This document shows positions 44,863 through 54,782 of a stretch of DNA of 64,000 bases, in pieces. The stretch is from contig NW_024882876.1 of assembly GCF_019059575.1 (NCBI RefSeq), forward strand, positions 1 through 64,000. The letters run 5' to 3'. Each line of letters opens with the position of its first letter. Within the stretch, counting starts at the first letter, position 1. The position numbers were made by a program, and so were the translations under genes. Below the pieces are notes generated by a model. It searched no databases. It was not told the DNA's origin and saw only the letters and a program-made list of their open reading frames with translations. Source of the stretch: Amphibalanus amphitrite. Its lineage: Eukaryota; Arthropoda; Thecostraca; Balanomorpha; Balanidae.

Positions 44863-45005
44863 TTCACTGGTGTTTGTAGATGGTGCGGCCCGCTCACTCG
44901 TGTTTGTAGATGGTGAGACTCTCGGCTGGTTCACTGATGTTTGTAGCTGTTGAGACTCTCGGGTCAGATCACTCGTGTTTGTAGATGGTGAAGCTCTCGG
45001 ACCGG
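44863..45005 (-). repeat. Tandem repeat of the terminal codons in the 3' flank
   Basis: The sequence around the stop codon (ACCATCTACAAACACGAGTGA on the minus strand, a 21-base core of which the last 20 identify it) is followed by three diverged copies at about 30-38 bp spacing. Each again ends in a TGA. Only the first copy is coding. Confidence 0.75.
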
Positions 45006-45310
45006 TTCATGCCCGTTGTTTCGGCGGACGCGCTCACCGGTTCGGCCACCACGCTCTGCGTCATGGCCTCGCCGGCGGCGCCGCGCACGTTCTGGCGCCG
45101 CGCGCCGTTCCCGCCGCCGGCCGCCGGCTCCGCGGCGCCGTCCAGCCCCAGCAGGTGTTTGCGGCGCAGGTACGGCGAGCGCGACTCGGCCGAGCTGCCT
45201 GAGCCGGGCCGCGAGGTGGCGCGCGCGCGCGGTGCCGCCGGCTCCTCCGAGTCACTGGAGAGGCGCGACGACCGGCCGCGGCCCGCGGCGGAGTGGTCGG
45301 CGCCGGCAGC
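44969..45310 (-). CDS. BTBD8-like terminal exon
   Basis: The acceptor is gccgacag|GCTGCC. It encodes 113 residues in phase 0: AAGADHSAAGRGRSSRLSSD, then RSPYLRRKHLLGLDG and finally SESFTIYKHE with stop TGA. Serine- and arginine-rich and likely disordered. Confidence 0.75.
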   Translation of the reverse strand, partial: AAGADHSAAGRGRSSRLSSDSEEPAAPRARATSRPGSGSSAESRSPYLRRKHLLGLDGAAEPAAGGGNGARRQNVRGAAGEAMTQSVVAEPVSASAETTGMNRSESFTIYKHE

Positions 45311-48300
45311 CTGTCGGCACGGACGGCACTCCGGTCAGAGGGGCTCACTGCTCACAGACCCCGGTCAGAGGGGCTCACTGCTCACAGACCCCGGTCAGAG
45401 GGGCTCACTGCTCACACACTCCGGTCAGAGGGGCTCACTGCTCACACACTCCGGTCAGAGGGGCTCACTGCTCACAGACTCCGGTCAGAGGGGCTCACTG
45501 GTAACCGACGTCGGAAACTGCCGACAGGACAACGAACAACCTATCTGCAACGGCACCAACAAATGCATACAACAAACTACAAATTCTGCAGAACGCCGGG
45601 TTTTGATACTAGCCAAGCGTGCAGGATTTAGTACTCACCGGAGGTTCTCATAACACGTGCTGGGTGGGTCGGCTTTACTGTGCCGATTCTGGCTGGGGTT
45701 TTGTCTGTGCCGAAGAGACTGGCTCTCTCTAAAACGAGGAGGCATAAAACATAAACGAAATACGAAGGACACTACTAAAGCGTGAAGCCAACAAACAGCG
45801 CATGCGCTCTCGCGACAAAACAAAAAGAATGCTTGAAGCAAGTTTGCAAGACAAGGCTACGCGCAAAGACAACGGCAAACAAAGACAAAACTACCACTAG
45901 GACAGAGAAAGACCAACATGTAAGCATGTTAGCTGAGACTTTCGACATAGGTACGTGAGGCTGCCGTTCCGATCTGAGCAGCGAGTGCTGCAAAAGTCGG
46001 TCGGCTGGCCGCAGACACACAGCGTTCGCCTGTCACTGACCTGGACTCTGTCTGACCTGTGACCCGACTGACCCCGGCTGACCCGTTACTGGTCTGTTCT
46101 GTTACCCGTCTGGTCTGGAAGCCACACTGACCTGGTGGGAGCGGACGGTGCGCCGCTGCATGTGCAGGCTGGCGTAGTTTTGTCCGCCGGACGCGCGGCG
46201 GCCGCACACCTGTTTGATGCGCTGCAGAACGGACAGGAACGCCTGCGGCACCGGCAGACACACCGTCAGAGGGGGATGCGGCGGCACACGGCCAGAGGGG
46301 AACAGCGACACTGCTCTACACAGGACACAATACATATCGCTCAATCCCTATACAAAGCTAACACAATACATATAGCTCAATCCCTATACAAAGCTAACAC
46401 AATACATATCACTTATAACAGCACATCACTTACGATACACCACAAACCACGTGCACATGGCCTATACATGAGACACATAGCTGATACACAACATTCGCTT
46501 GAACACCACACAACGCTTCAGTCATTAATGCCATTAGTAAGGCATATCCAGCACAATGGCATCACGACAAGGCAAATAAACTAGAATTAAAGAATAATTG
46601 AGAATTGGGTCGAAAATATAAACTCGGGAAAAAATTGAAGAAGTGGAATTGAGTATTAATCATTGAGTACACTAATGTATTAAACTGAATTGAAACGCAT
46701 CCACGACAGGGACTAAACAGGCACGCGGCAGCGTCATAATTCGTCTCAGCCTAGCTTGCTAGGCAATCGGCATGCTATATCCATGCACCCATGTGCCGCG
46801 AGCACTAAACATTGGCTTACCTGAACGAGCACTAAGCCTCGACTTACCTGAGCGACACGAGCTTCAAACAATGACTCGCCTGAGAAACAGGCTCCCCAAA
46901 TACACTCGCCTGAGAGACACGAGCGCCAAACACAGACTCACCTGAGAAACGTTAGGATCAAACTCTGACTCACCTGAGCACCAAACACTGACTCACCTGA
47001 GCACCAAACACTGACTCACCTGAGCACCAAACACTGACTCACCTGAGTGACTTCTTCTCTGGAGAACTCCAAGCATGCTAAGCAAGGCAAAGCTCAAACT
47101 AAAACAAAACAAAAACACAAATCACTTGGCTTGAAGCCAAAAAGAATCAAACCAAAAGTAAGCACACGAGCATCAAAACGCGTTTAGTAGCGGAAAAAAA
47201 CGCATAACGTGCAGCTCATACGCGGCAAACAGCCAAAGCGAGCTGATAAATCGGCCATCGCGCAGGCGCGCCCGAAGTCTCTGAGATGGTGAGGTGGAGG
47301 GACGAATGGCACACCGAGCACGGACATTGATGAGTGCCCTCTTATACGTACAGCTACAGCTGACCATTTTGTGTGTATGGGAGTGTGCGATTAACCGATA
47401 ATTTGGATTAGCTAGATATAGATTGTTTCAGTGCGTGGCTTTAGCACAAGGACATTACAGGAATCCGCCGCGCTGCAGAAATAAGAAATTACCTATCATA
47501 AATATTGACGGTGATTGGCATCAAATGGAGGCCAAAGCCCAAATGAACCATACTAACTAGAGATGTCAATCGGATACCAACTTTTTGGTATACCGATACC
47601 AAACCGATACCAACTTGGTATTTGGTATTTCAGTCCTGATGTGTTTGGTATTTTGTTGGTATCATGAATCCTCACTAATGTATAAGAGCCTAAGATATCG
47701 GTAAAAAGTTGGCATTTCTCTCATATTCCCAAGTTGGTTTGGTTTCGGTATTTCTCCATGGTTTTGGTTGGTATTTGGTTTGGTATCGGTATTCCGATTT
47801 TCCGTAATTGACATCACTAATACTAACCCCAGTACAGTGTATCGAAACCCTTCACACATAGCAGCTCATCCATTAAAAGCAGACTTGAAGCTACATTGGA
47901 AACCAGAGTATTCCACGTTATGTGCTCTGTTGAACCACGTATCGCATAGATATTATGCTGGCATGCCGTTAGCAGACGAGTTCCTCCCGGCAACATTAGT
48001 CACATTCTGGCAGCGTTACAGCGTGACCACGGTCATAGAATACTAGCGTGACCTCCCACCTACGACGCTCGCTGCTGACACTACCCTATCGCCATGACAA
48101 AGTTTGGAACCATTCGTCATTTTGCATCGAAATTGTCCAGAAAAAATGTCAAAATCACGTTATAAAAATACAAATACACATACAAAGTGAAAACCACATA
48201 CAAATATTAAAAAAGGAATGTAATAGATAACATGGAATAGGTGGGGCGTGGTGCTTTGACCTTTTCCCGACCGTGGTTGGTGGCTGATGTTCTGACCCTG

Positions 48301-51300
48301 TCCCAGCTGTGATGGTCATGGGTGGGGCGCGGTGTCCTGACCTTATCCCAGCCGTGGTTGGGGATGCTCTGCAGCTGCGATATCATCTCGAGGCTGGTGT
48401 GGGCGTCAGCGCTGTTCTGCACGTCGGCCGCCGCCAGCAGGTACTGCTCCAGCTCCGTGCAGCAGGTGGTCTCTGCCAGCGACATGAACCTGGGGGCGGG
48501 ACATGCACCGGTCACAGGGGCATCCGTGAACGATACGACACCTAATGAAACACAGAGCAGAGTACCCACTGCAGACCCCGAGCGAGGCCCGAGACACGCA
48601 GCGAGGTCTGTGTGAGGCTCAACTGTGATTAGGTCCAACAGTGAACACAAAGCACTCGTCACCCATCGCAGTACACTTGACTATAATATGACACGTAAGC
48701 GTTCACAGTATCAGAACAGTAAATACTGCAAATCCAGCCGGTTCCCCGTCGTCCACCGACGCCGCTCTCACTTGTCGGAGACGAGGATGGCGCCCAGGTT
48801 TCTGCTGAGGAAGACGACCGAGTTGCTGAGCAGGGTCTCGACCATCTGCCGGACCTGTTGGGACCAGCGCTCGGCGGGCAGCTGGGCCGAGAGCCGGCGG
48901 CAGTCGAGCAGCACATCTAGCACCGTCTCCTGGCTCTGCGCACACCGCACAGCACCACAGTCAGCTGTCGACTCAATTATCTTTTGGGACACATCGACTG
49001 AAAGTCTGTGCAACACCGGCAGGAAATGACGTCCCGCCGGAAGGTCTCGGTATTGATGAACGGAAAGGGATCGCCACCCTGTCCCAGATCCGGGGAAGGT
49101 GGTCCCGTCTAGTCAGATGACGACCCCAGATTCAAGAAAAGAATGATTGTCCGACCAACACCGTTGGCCGGCCTCCCATCAATGGAGGAAACCGTAACTC
49201 GGTGCCAGGTCCGGTCCGGGGAGGGTGCTGCCACGGTCAGGGGCAGTTCACTGTCCGACACACCAGAGTGGCACCTGACCTGACACCCAGGTCAGGTCAG
49301 GTCAGGGTCAGCTGCCACCGTCCGGAGACGGCTCACTGTCCACTCACCAGTGTGGCCGCCTCCTGGAAGCACCAGGCGCGGTACTCGTCGGTGATCTCGC
49401 TGAAGCTCGGGTCGGCCCAGACGGCCACCCGGTTCTGGGTGACCCAGGCCAGGCAGCGCGCCGCCAGGTCGTCCAGGTCGCAGTCGGCGGCCGTGCACAG
49501 CGTCTCCAGCACGCCCGGGATACACTCGCTGCACGGCTGCAGGGGACATGTGCGCAGCGGTCACAGATAGCGGTCAGAACTCAGAGGTCACAGAACGGCC
49601 ACACAGCTGTTACAGGACGGTTATATAGCGGTCACCGAGCGGCCAAAAGGCAGTCAGACCTCAGATGTCACAGACCGGTAAGAGGTTATACATACTGGGA
49701 TCACCGACTGGGAGATCGGGAGTACCGATATAATAGAATACAGAAATGGTACTGATAAAAGTAGGTATGTATATGCTAGCGACATGGAGAAAAAAAATGC
49801 AGACAGATGACCGACACACAGAATGGCGAGCATCCCATGAGGCAGTCGGTTGTGTCGATCGTGCCTGTATCCGCATGTATCTGCACGATTCCCTGGTGCG
49901 TACCTTGTGGAACATGTGACAGAGTCGGACGCGCATGGCGAACTCGGCCATCCGGATGAGCGCCTTGTGGTTCAGCATGACGGCCAGCGTGATGAGGTCG
50001 CTGAGGTCGACGTCCTCCGGCACGTACATGGCGCCCGAGTACAGGTGGAACAGCACAAACTCCACCGTCTCCAGCTTGTGGCTGTCGGAGCAGCGCAGGC
50101 GGCGTCAGTGACGGAACAGAGACGGTGTCAGCTGCTGTGACACCGCATGTCAGTGTAAAGTTATTCGTCACACAGGAATGGCACCCACACAGACACATCA
50201 CACTCCGCGAGGGTCGCCGGCCACTGACCCGTCGATGTGGATGACGTTGTGGTGCGGCTTGTCGAGCAGATCTCGGAAGTACTGGGAACGGGCGGCCAGC
50301 ACACAGCGGTGTGCCGACACCTCCTGATTGTCCACCTGCGGGCCGGGAAGACACAGACAGGGGTTAGGCCTCCTATCAACCGACACATACACAGACGCAC
50401 ACGCATGCACGCGCAAACGCACTCATTCGCGCGCCCACACAATTCGTGTGAGGAAGCAGAGGCAGAAGAAGTAGAAACGCCAAGCACCGTTAGCTGATAA
50501 GTCAGCGTCAGCCGCCAAGGACTTTGTGATGGCACTATGCACCAGGTCTCAGATGACCTACAGTGTGGCAGCATTGCCCCCACCCGCGGTTCTCAGCTGA
50601 TCTCTATACAGCACTGCACCACCCCCGGCCCTCACCGCTGACCTATATGGTGACAGCACTGCACCACCCCGGCCCTCACCGCTGACCTGTATGGTGACGT
50701 CGGCGTGCAGTCCATCAGAGAGCATCTGCAGCAGGTCGGCTGTCAGCTGGTCAATGCCCTGCTTGTTGCGCGTCTCCGGGGACTCTGGGGAGGGGAGGCC
50801 AGTGGACAACATCAGTCACAGCCGACCGCTGTATCATTTATTTTTGTCGACATCTGCGCGTTCCCACCTAACCCCTGAAAATGTCTGTCTCCCAGTACTC
50901 ACGGCGTCTGAAGGATTTGCCGGAGGACACGTCCGACGCGTCGTCTGAGACGGGCGGCGACTCTGGTGGGTTGGACGGAGGCTCCCGCGGGCCGGGCGGG
51001 GGCCGCTGGGGCGCCGGCACCGGCCGTCCGCCAGCCTTCCGACGGGTCAGCGTGCCGCCGCTCTCTGCCGAACTGGAGGGGGCCGGTCGTGGCGGCGGAG
51101 GCCGCGACACCGCGTTCCTGCCCGAGTGTGAGCGCAGGAACGAGCGCTGCACGGGCGGCGTCGGCTCGGGAGCCGCTGTGGCCGGCCGCCGCCCGCTGGG
51201 CTCGGTGCGTGACGTCACGCGGCGGCCGGTCGGCGCCGCGCGAGACCCGCCGGCCGGCTCGGTGGAGCGGCGGCGCGCCGGCGCCGAGGCGGCCGGCCGG

Positions 51301-52703
51301 TGCGGCGGGCCGACGCTCTCCAGGCTGTCCCGCTCGCGGCCGGAGCCGGAGTCCGGGCGGCGGCCGGCGCTGGTACCGGCGGCGGCGCGCGGCCGGCCCT
51401 GCTGGCGGCGCGGCTGGACCGGACGCGCGGCGCGCCGGGCCGCCTCCGGCGTGGTGCCCAGACTGGCGTGGCCGTCGGGCCGGGCCGGCCGGTCGGCGCC
51501 CACCAGCGGACTGGGAGCCGCCGGCCGGCCGCGCTCCTGCTCCGTCCGTGCCTGGCAGTCGAGGCTGAGGTTGCGGCGCCGCTTCTCGTGGCGCAACACG
51601 CGGGTGGTAAGCTCGGGCGGCGGCCGGCGCGGCCGCTCCGTCTCGCCCACCGTGTAGAACAGACTGCGGCCCGAGGCCTCCGTCTGCTCAGAGTCCTCGT
51701 CGCCGTCCGTCTCGGCGGTCGGGCGCCGCTCCGCCGCCGTGGCGCCGTGGAATGAGAGGCTCATGGAGTCGCCGGCCGGGCGGCGTGAGGGCTGCGGCGC
51801 CGCCGCCTCGCCGGTCTCGTTCATGTCGATGTAGAGGTAGACAGAGTCGGATCCGTGGCGGGGTCGGCGCGGCACTGGCGGCTCGGCTGTCGTCGGCAGC
51901 TCGTTGAGATCCACGAAGAAGACGTGCTGCGAGTCGGGCGGCCGGCGCGGCGGCAGCGGCGTCGGCGTCACCGGTTCGTGGTGGCCGGCTACGATCGGCA
52001 CCTCGTCCAGCGGGACGGGCGGCCGGCGGCCCGGCGAGCCGGTCACACTATCGGTGCGCTCCTCCCCGGCCACCAGGTCGGGCCGTGCCGAGTCGGACCA
52101 CAGCCGGCCGGCCGGCACCTCGCCCAGGTCGTGGTCGGCGGTGCGCTCCGGACTGCTGCAGCCAGAGCCGTTGAACAGCAGGCTGCCTTTGCGCTTCTCC
52201 TCGATCTGCATCCGGGCCACCTCGGCGGGCGGGGGCGGCGGTCCGGCCACCGGCGGCGGTGAGGTGGCCGGCGGCAGCACGTCAGGCCGCGCCCGGGTCG
52301 GCCCACGGTCCAGGTCAGCCCCCACCGGCTCACAGTCCCCGTCGCCCATCAGCTCTGCGGCGTTGATGAAGCATTTAGCACGTGGACTGGAGTTCGTGTG
52401 ACCTGGAAAAGATGCACATTTTATCAGTGGGTAATTTACACACTTAATACTTCACTGTTGCAAACTGTTGCAAACTTGCAACAGTGTAAAGCACTGGATA
52501 TTAGCAAAATGATGTATGAAAGACAGACTCACCAGGTTGTGCTTGGATTGAGCAGCTGACATCCTCTCTCTCCCCTAGACTGTCACTGTCAAGACTGTCC
52601 TGGTCTGGATCTCTTTCCAGTGCAGCATTCTGCACCTCCTTGGAGGTCCTCCTAACCTCCCCATCTGGTGGGGTGCTCATTTTTGCCACCAGCACACAGT
52701 TAC
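44969..52703 (-). CDS. BTBD8-like BTB/POZ domain protein, ten coding exons
   Basis: Ten exons with GT-AG borders join in phase: 52533-52703, 50903-52402, 50687-50784, 50229-50335, 49904-50081, 49348-49536, 48772-48935, 48342-48489, 46132-46242 and 44969-45310. From ATG 52,680 they give 994 codons plus stop. Residues 50-549 are disordered and rich in P and R. A BTB/POZ fold follows at about 565-650 (LHADVTIQ, SAHRCVLAARSQYFRDLL, LFHLYSGAMYV). A BACK-like helical region at about 678-845 resembles the segment after the second BTB of BTBD8 (CLAWVTQNRVAVWADPSF, AERWSQQVRQMVETLL). The C-terminus is Ser/Arg-rich and ends SESFTIYKHE. Vertebrate BTBD8 is linked to AP-2 and synaptic vesicle traffic; the role here is inferred. 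The N-terminus may extend upstream, since the first exon begins in an open frame. Family certain for BTB, probable for BTBD8. Confidence 0.8.
45331..45500 (-). repeat. 30-bp minisatellite next to the last splice acceptor
   Basis: Six units of CCGGTCAGAGGGGCTCACTG plus CTCACAGACT occur at exact 30-bp spacing, starting 20 bp upstream of the acceptor of the terminal exon. They are intronic. Confidence 0.93.
46132..46242 (-). CDS. BTBD8-like exon 9
   Basis: This exon of 37 codons, phase 0 at both ends, encodes AFLSVLQRIKQVCGRRAS and NYASLHMQRRTVRSHQ, basic overall. Acceptor gtgccgcag, donor CACCAG|gtcagt. Confidence 0.78.
46323..46412. repeat. 36-bp tandem repeat in the last intron region
   Basis: ACACAATACATAT, GCTCAATCCCTATACAAAGC and TA recur about 2.5 times at 36-bp spacing. 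Confidence 0.85.
46930..47046. repeat. 23-bp minisatellite in intron
   Basis: GAGCACCAAACACTGACTCA plus CCT repeats three to four times perfectly, with looser copies upstream to about 46,860. Confidence 0.85.
47558..47819. mobile_element. hAT-type MITE in BTBD8-like intron
   Basis: A 262-bp element begins TAGAGATGTCAAT and ends ATTGACATCACTA. It is flanked by a perfect 8-bp duplication, ATACTAAC, at 47,550-47,557 and 47,820-47,827. The 8-bp duplication and the ends are typical of the hAT superfamily. The interior is packed with GGTATC and GGTATTTGG motifs in both orientations, likely subterminal binding repeats. It has no coding capacity. Confidence 0.9.
48240..48360 (-). repeat. Three-copy 40-bp repeat spanning the exon 8 donor
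   Basis: Minus-strand GGGATAAGGTCAGGAC, GGGACAGGGTCAGAAC and GGGAAAAGGTCAAAGC recur at about 40-bp spacing, each within CACCCC-type flanks. The first contains the donor used in the gene model. Confidence 0.75.
48342..48489 (-). CDS. BTBD8-like exon 8
   Basis: It encodes FMSLAETTCCTELEQYLLAA and SLEMISQLQSIPNHG. The donor GATAAG|gtcagg lies in the first copy of a three-copy repeat of about 40 bp, so other donors are available just downstream. Phase 0 out. Confidence 0.8.
48772..48935 (-). CDS. BTBD8-like exon 7
   Basis: It encodes SQETVLDVLLDCRRLSAQLP and ERWSQQVRQMVETLLSN, all-helical. The acceptor is gtgcgcag and the donor is GACAA|gtgaga. It ends in phase 2. Confidence 0.87.
49348..49536 (-). 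CDS. BTBD8-like exon 6, BACK-like region
   Basis: It encodes PCSECIPGVLETLCTAAD and LAWVTQNRVAVWADPSF. A helical region with a W-x6-W spacing follows the BTB domain, as in BTBD8. The exon has 63 codons, phase 0 at both ends, bounded by ccctgcag and gtgagt. Confidence 0.9.
49904..50081 (-). CDS. BTBD8-like exon 5, end of the BTB domain
   Basis: It encodes HKLETVEFVLFHLYSGAMYV and then a helical segment (LITLAVMLNHKALIRMAEFA). It is bounded by tccgacag and gtacgc. It completes the BTB fold and enters the following helices. Confidence 0.9.
50229..50335 (-). CDS. BTBD8-like exon 4, BTB core
   Basis: It encodes VDNQEVSAHRCVLAARSQYF and RDLLDKPHHN, the most conserved part of the BTB fold, with the AHR-x-VLAARS motif. 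It is bounded by ccgcag and gtcagt and ends in phase 2. Confidence 0.9.
50687..50784 (-). CDS. BTBD8-like exon 3, start of the BTB domain
   Basis: Acceptor ctccccag|AGTCC and donor CATACAG|gtcagc. It encodes ETRNKQGIDQLTADLLQML and then DGLHADVTIQ, the first strand of a BTB fold. It is phase 1 in and phase 0 out. Confidence 0.88.
50903..52402 (-). CDS. BTBD8-like exon 2, disordered region
   Basis: This 1500-nt exon begins after ttttccag and ends before gtgagt. It encodes a proline- and arginine-rich region (RPPPPRPAPSSS). Within it, short hydrophobic strands recur at intervals of about 25-30 residues: VFFVDLNELP, VYLYIDMNE, SMSLSFHG and SLFYTVGE. The GC content is very high. Confidence 0.85.
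52533..52703 (-). CDS. BTBD8-like exon 1 (first seen)
   Basis: The acceptor gttccag|GTAAC and donor CAACCTG|gtgagt are good. An ATG lies at 52,680 (MSTPPDGEVRRTSKEV) with an acidic SDSLGERED stretch after it. The frame is open back to the acceptor, so an upstream exon may add residues. It ends in phase 1. Confidence 0.75.
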
Positions 52704-53189
52704 CTGGAACAGTCACATTCAATTGCTAACACATTCATGAGTTAGAGCTAAATGCTTATGTGATAGTTTGCACACAATCACTTCAGATAGCCATCTGCAT
52801 AATAATAAACAGCATGCCAGTGTCGGGTGAAAACTGATACAATAACTTCGCATTTCATCATGTTTGATGTCAACATAATTACTTTACTCTACATGCAGTA
52901 TACCTACCAAGCAGATTTCAGCTTCCTTTTTTCCATGTCAATTCTTGTGTGAAACACCTATAGAAACCTACCAATTTTTACTAAGGTAGGTACCTAATAT
53001 TGATGTTTGCAACTCTCATCATGTACTATGTAGTAAACCATGCATCAAAGCCAATACCTATACTGCATATACCGCATTATACCCCATGTATTAATATTAG
53101 CCCCGGGTCAATTGTGGTTCGTGGATTATTGTCAATGCCCAATTTGATGGTTAGATTGAACGAGGGCCGAGGGGCTTCACCACCATTTA
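52704..53189. other. Upstream flank of the BTBD8-like gene, no feature seen
   Basis: AT-rich DNA. Further 5' exons of the gene could lie here or beyond, but none could be supported. Confidence 0.5.
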
Positions 53190-54486
53190 CAGGGTGGGGC
53201 AGAAAGATTTACCTGTTTGTTTTCAGTCCATTACTTAAAAAGTTATGAACGGATTTTGATAAAATTTTGCATGCAGCTTCCCAACTGACTCATGTATCAA
53301 CTTTAAGATCGTTTTTACATTTTGTAATAGTTGTTGTTGTGCTATGGCGAAGATGACTAAGTAAGCCCAAATTGCGGCGCTGAAGTAGACTGGCCACAGC
53401 TCCCGAAGCGTTGCCAAACAGCTCGGTGTTGCCGTAAAAACTGTTTGCAGTATAATTAAATGACTTAAAAAGACAGTGCTAGTGTCGTCGAAGTACATGC
53501 CAGGCAGAACAAGGGATTTCCGCTTCAAAAAGCCAGTTGATATCGTGCACAAGAAGGTGTTTCAATTCCTAGGCGAAGCATGCGCAAACTGCCAAGGGAA
53601 CTCGTTGTTTAGCCCAGAACCGCCAAGAGAATCATAAACGACGGCTTAGGCTTTATGTCATACAGGATGCAACGTCGACACCTAATTTCGGCGGCATCCA
53701 AGAAAAACCAGCTACACAGGATCCAAAAGACGTTGGAGGAGATCAGGAGCGCCGGTAACAAGGCATTCTGCTGGTCCAATGACAACATGTTCATGCCTGA
53801 GCCCCAGAGACACTCCCAAAGCGTCAACATTTTGGCAGATGGTCCATCCAGCATTGATCCTGCTATTCGCACCATTTTTTGTTGCTTGAAGCCTGCTGGT
53901 GTCATGGTTTGGGCTACCGTCGCATCCGACGGCTCAAAAGGAGCCTTGGTCTTCATCAAGGAGGCTGTGAAAGTGAATTCAGAGGTTCAAGTCCATCTGC
54001 TGGAGGAACATGCTTTGTCTTGGGTCACTCAGTCGTTCTGAGACGGATACGTCTTCGTCCAGGACGGTGCGCCGCTGCAAACGGCCAACATCGCTCAACC
54101 GTGGTGGAAGACCCACATGCCTGGGTTCTGGGACAAAGACATTCGGCCATCATCAAGTCCAGACCTGAACCCGATGGACTTCGCAATCTGGGCCATCTTA
54201 GAGAGGAGGCTGTGTGCAGTGCCACACAGCAGAATCGCCGCCCTGAAGCTGGCCCTCGAGACGGCACCGTCGAATCTTGGCGGGGACACAGTGCGGCGCT
54301 CGTGCCCCTCCGCAGAGGGACGTTTCGAAGCAGTGGTGAAGGCAAAGGTGACCATATTGAGTCATTATGCCGTCGCTGAGATGTGTACATGTTACTGCAT
54401 ATATGTGCCAGAAATCAATTTGATATCTTTGTTCGGGGCCGAAATATTTAAGAAAATTAAGAGGTAAATCTTTCTGCCCCACCCTG
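53190..54486 (+). mobile_element. Decayed Tc1/mariner-type element
   Basis: Terminal inverted repeats CAGGGTGGGGCAGAAAGATT (then TACCT) lie at both ends, each bordered by TA, the mariner target duplication. The element is 1,297 bp. It contains a broken transposase on the same strand. No terminal target duplication beyond TA is expected for this superfamily. Confidence 0.92.
53340..54365 (+). pseudogene. Mariner-type transposase pseudogene
   Basis: Several stops and frameshifts break the frame. Recognisable pieces are an N-terminal helix-turn-helix remnant (SRSVAKQLGVAVKTV), a middle part at 53,655-54,041 (GVMVWATVASDGSKGALVFI, then VKVNSEVQVHLL), a QDGAP-like patch near 54,060 and a C-terminal part from 54,117 (SSPDLNPMDFAIWAILERRL). 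The SSPDLNP motif carries the third catalytic aspartate of the IS630/Tc1/mariner DDD family. It cannot encode an active enzyme as it stands. Confidence 0.88.
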
Positions 54487-54782
54487 TAGAACATGGGGAG
54501 GTCCAGCTAAAAAATATACACCGATACCTATAGCTGCCGTAAAGAGACAAAATACCTGGGGAGTCAAGTCCAGTGACCCCCACCCGCTGCCTTATGGCAG
54601 GGTCCACACCTCAATGGTGCGACTAAGCTCTAACTGCCACCAGTTCAGTTGTCACTTTTGTTGTGGATTTGGTATATTGTCAATGCCTCAGCATTCATTC
54701 CAGCAATCATGCAGTCACACTCACATTACCATATTTGCAGTAAATAGGGATAAAAAGTTGTGTGCATGTATACAAATGCATA

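Noticed and set aside
45331-45500. CRISPR-like regular repeats
   Set aside because: Units are contiguous 30-bp tandem copies without unique spacers, in an intron of a eukaryotic gene.
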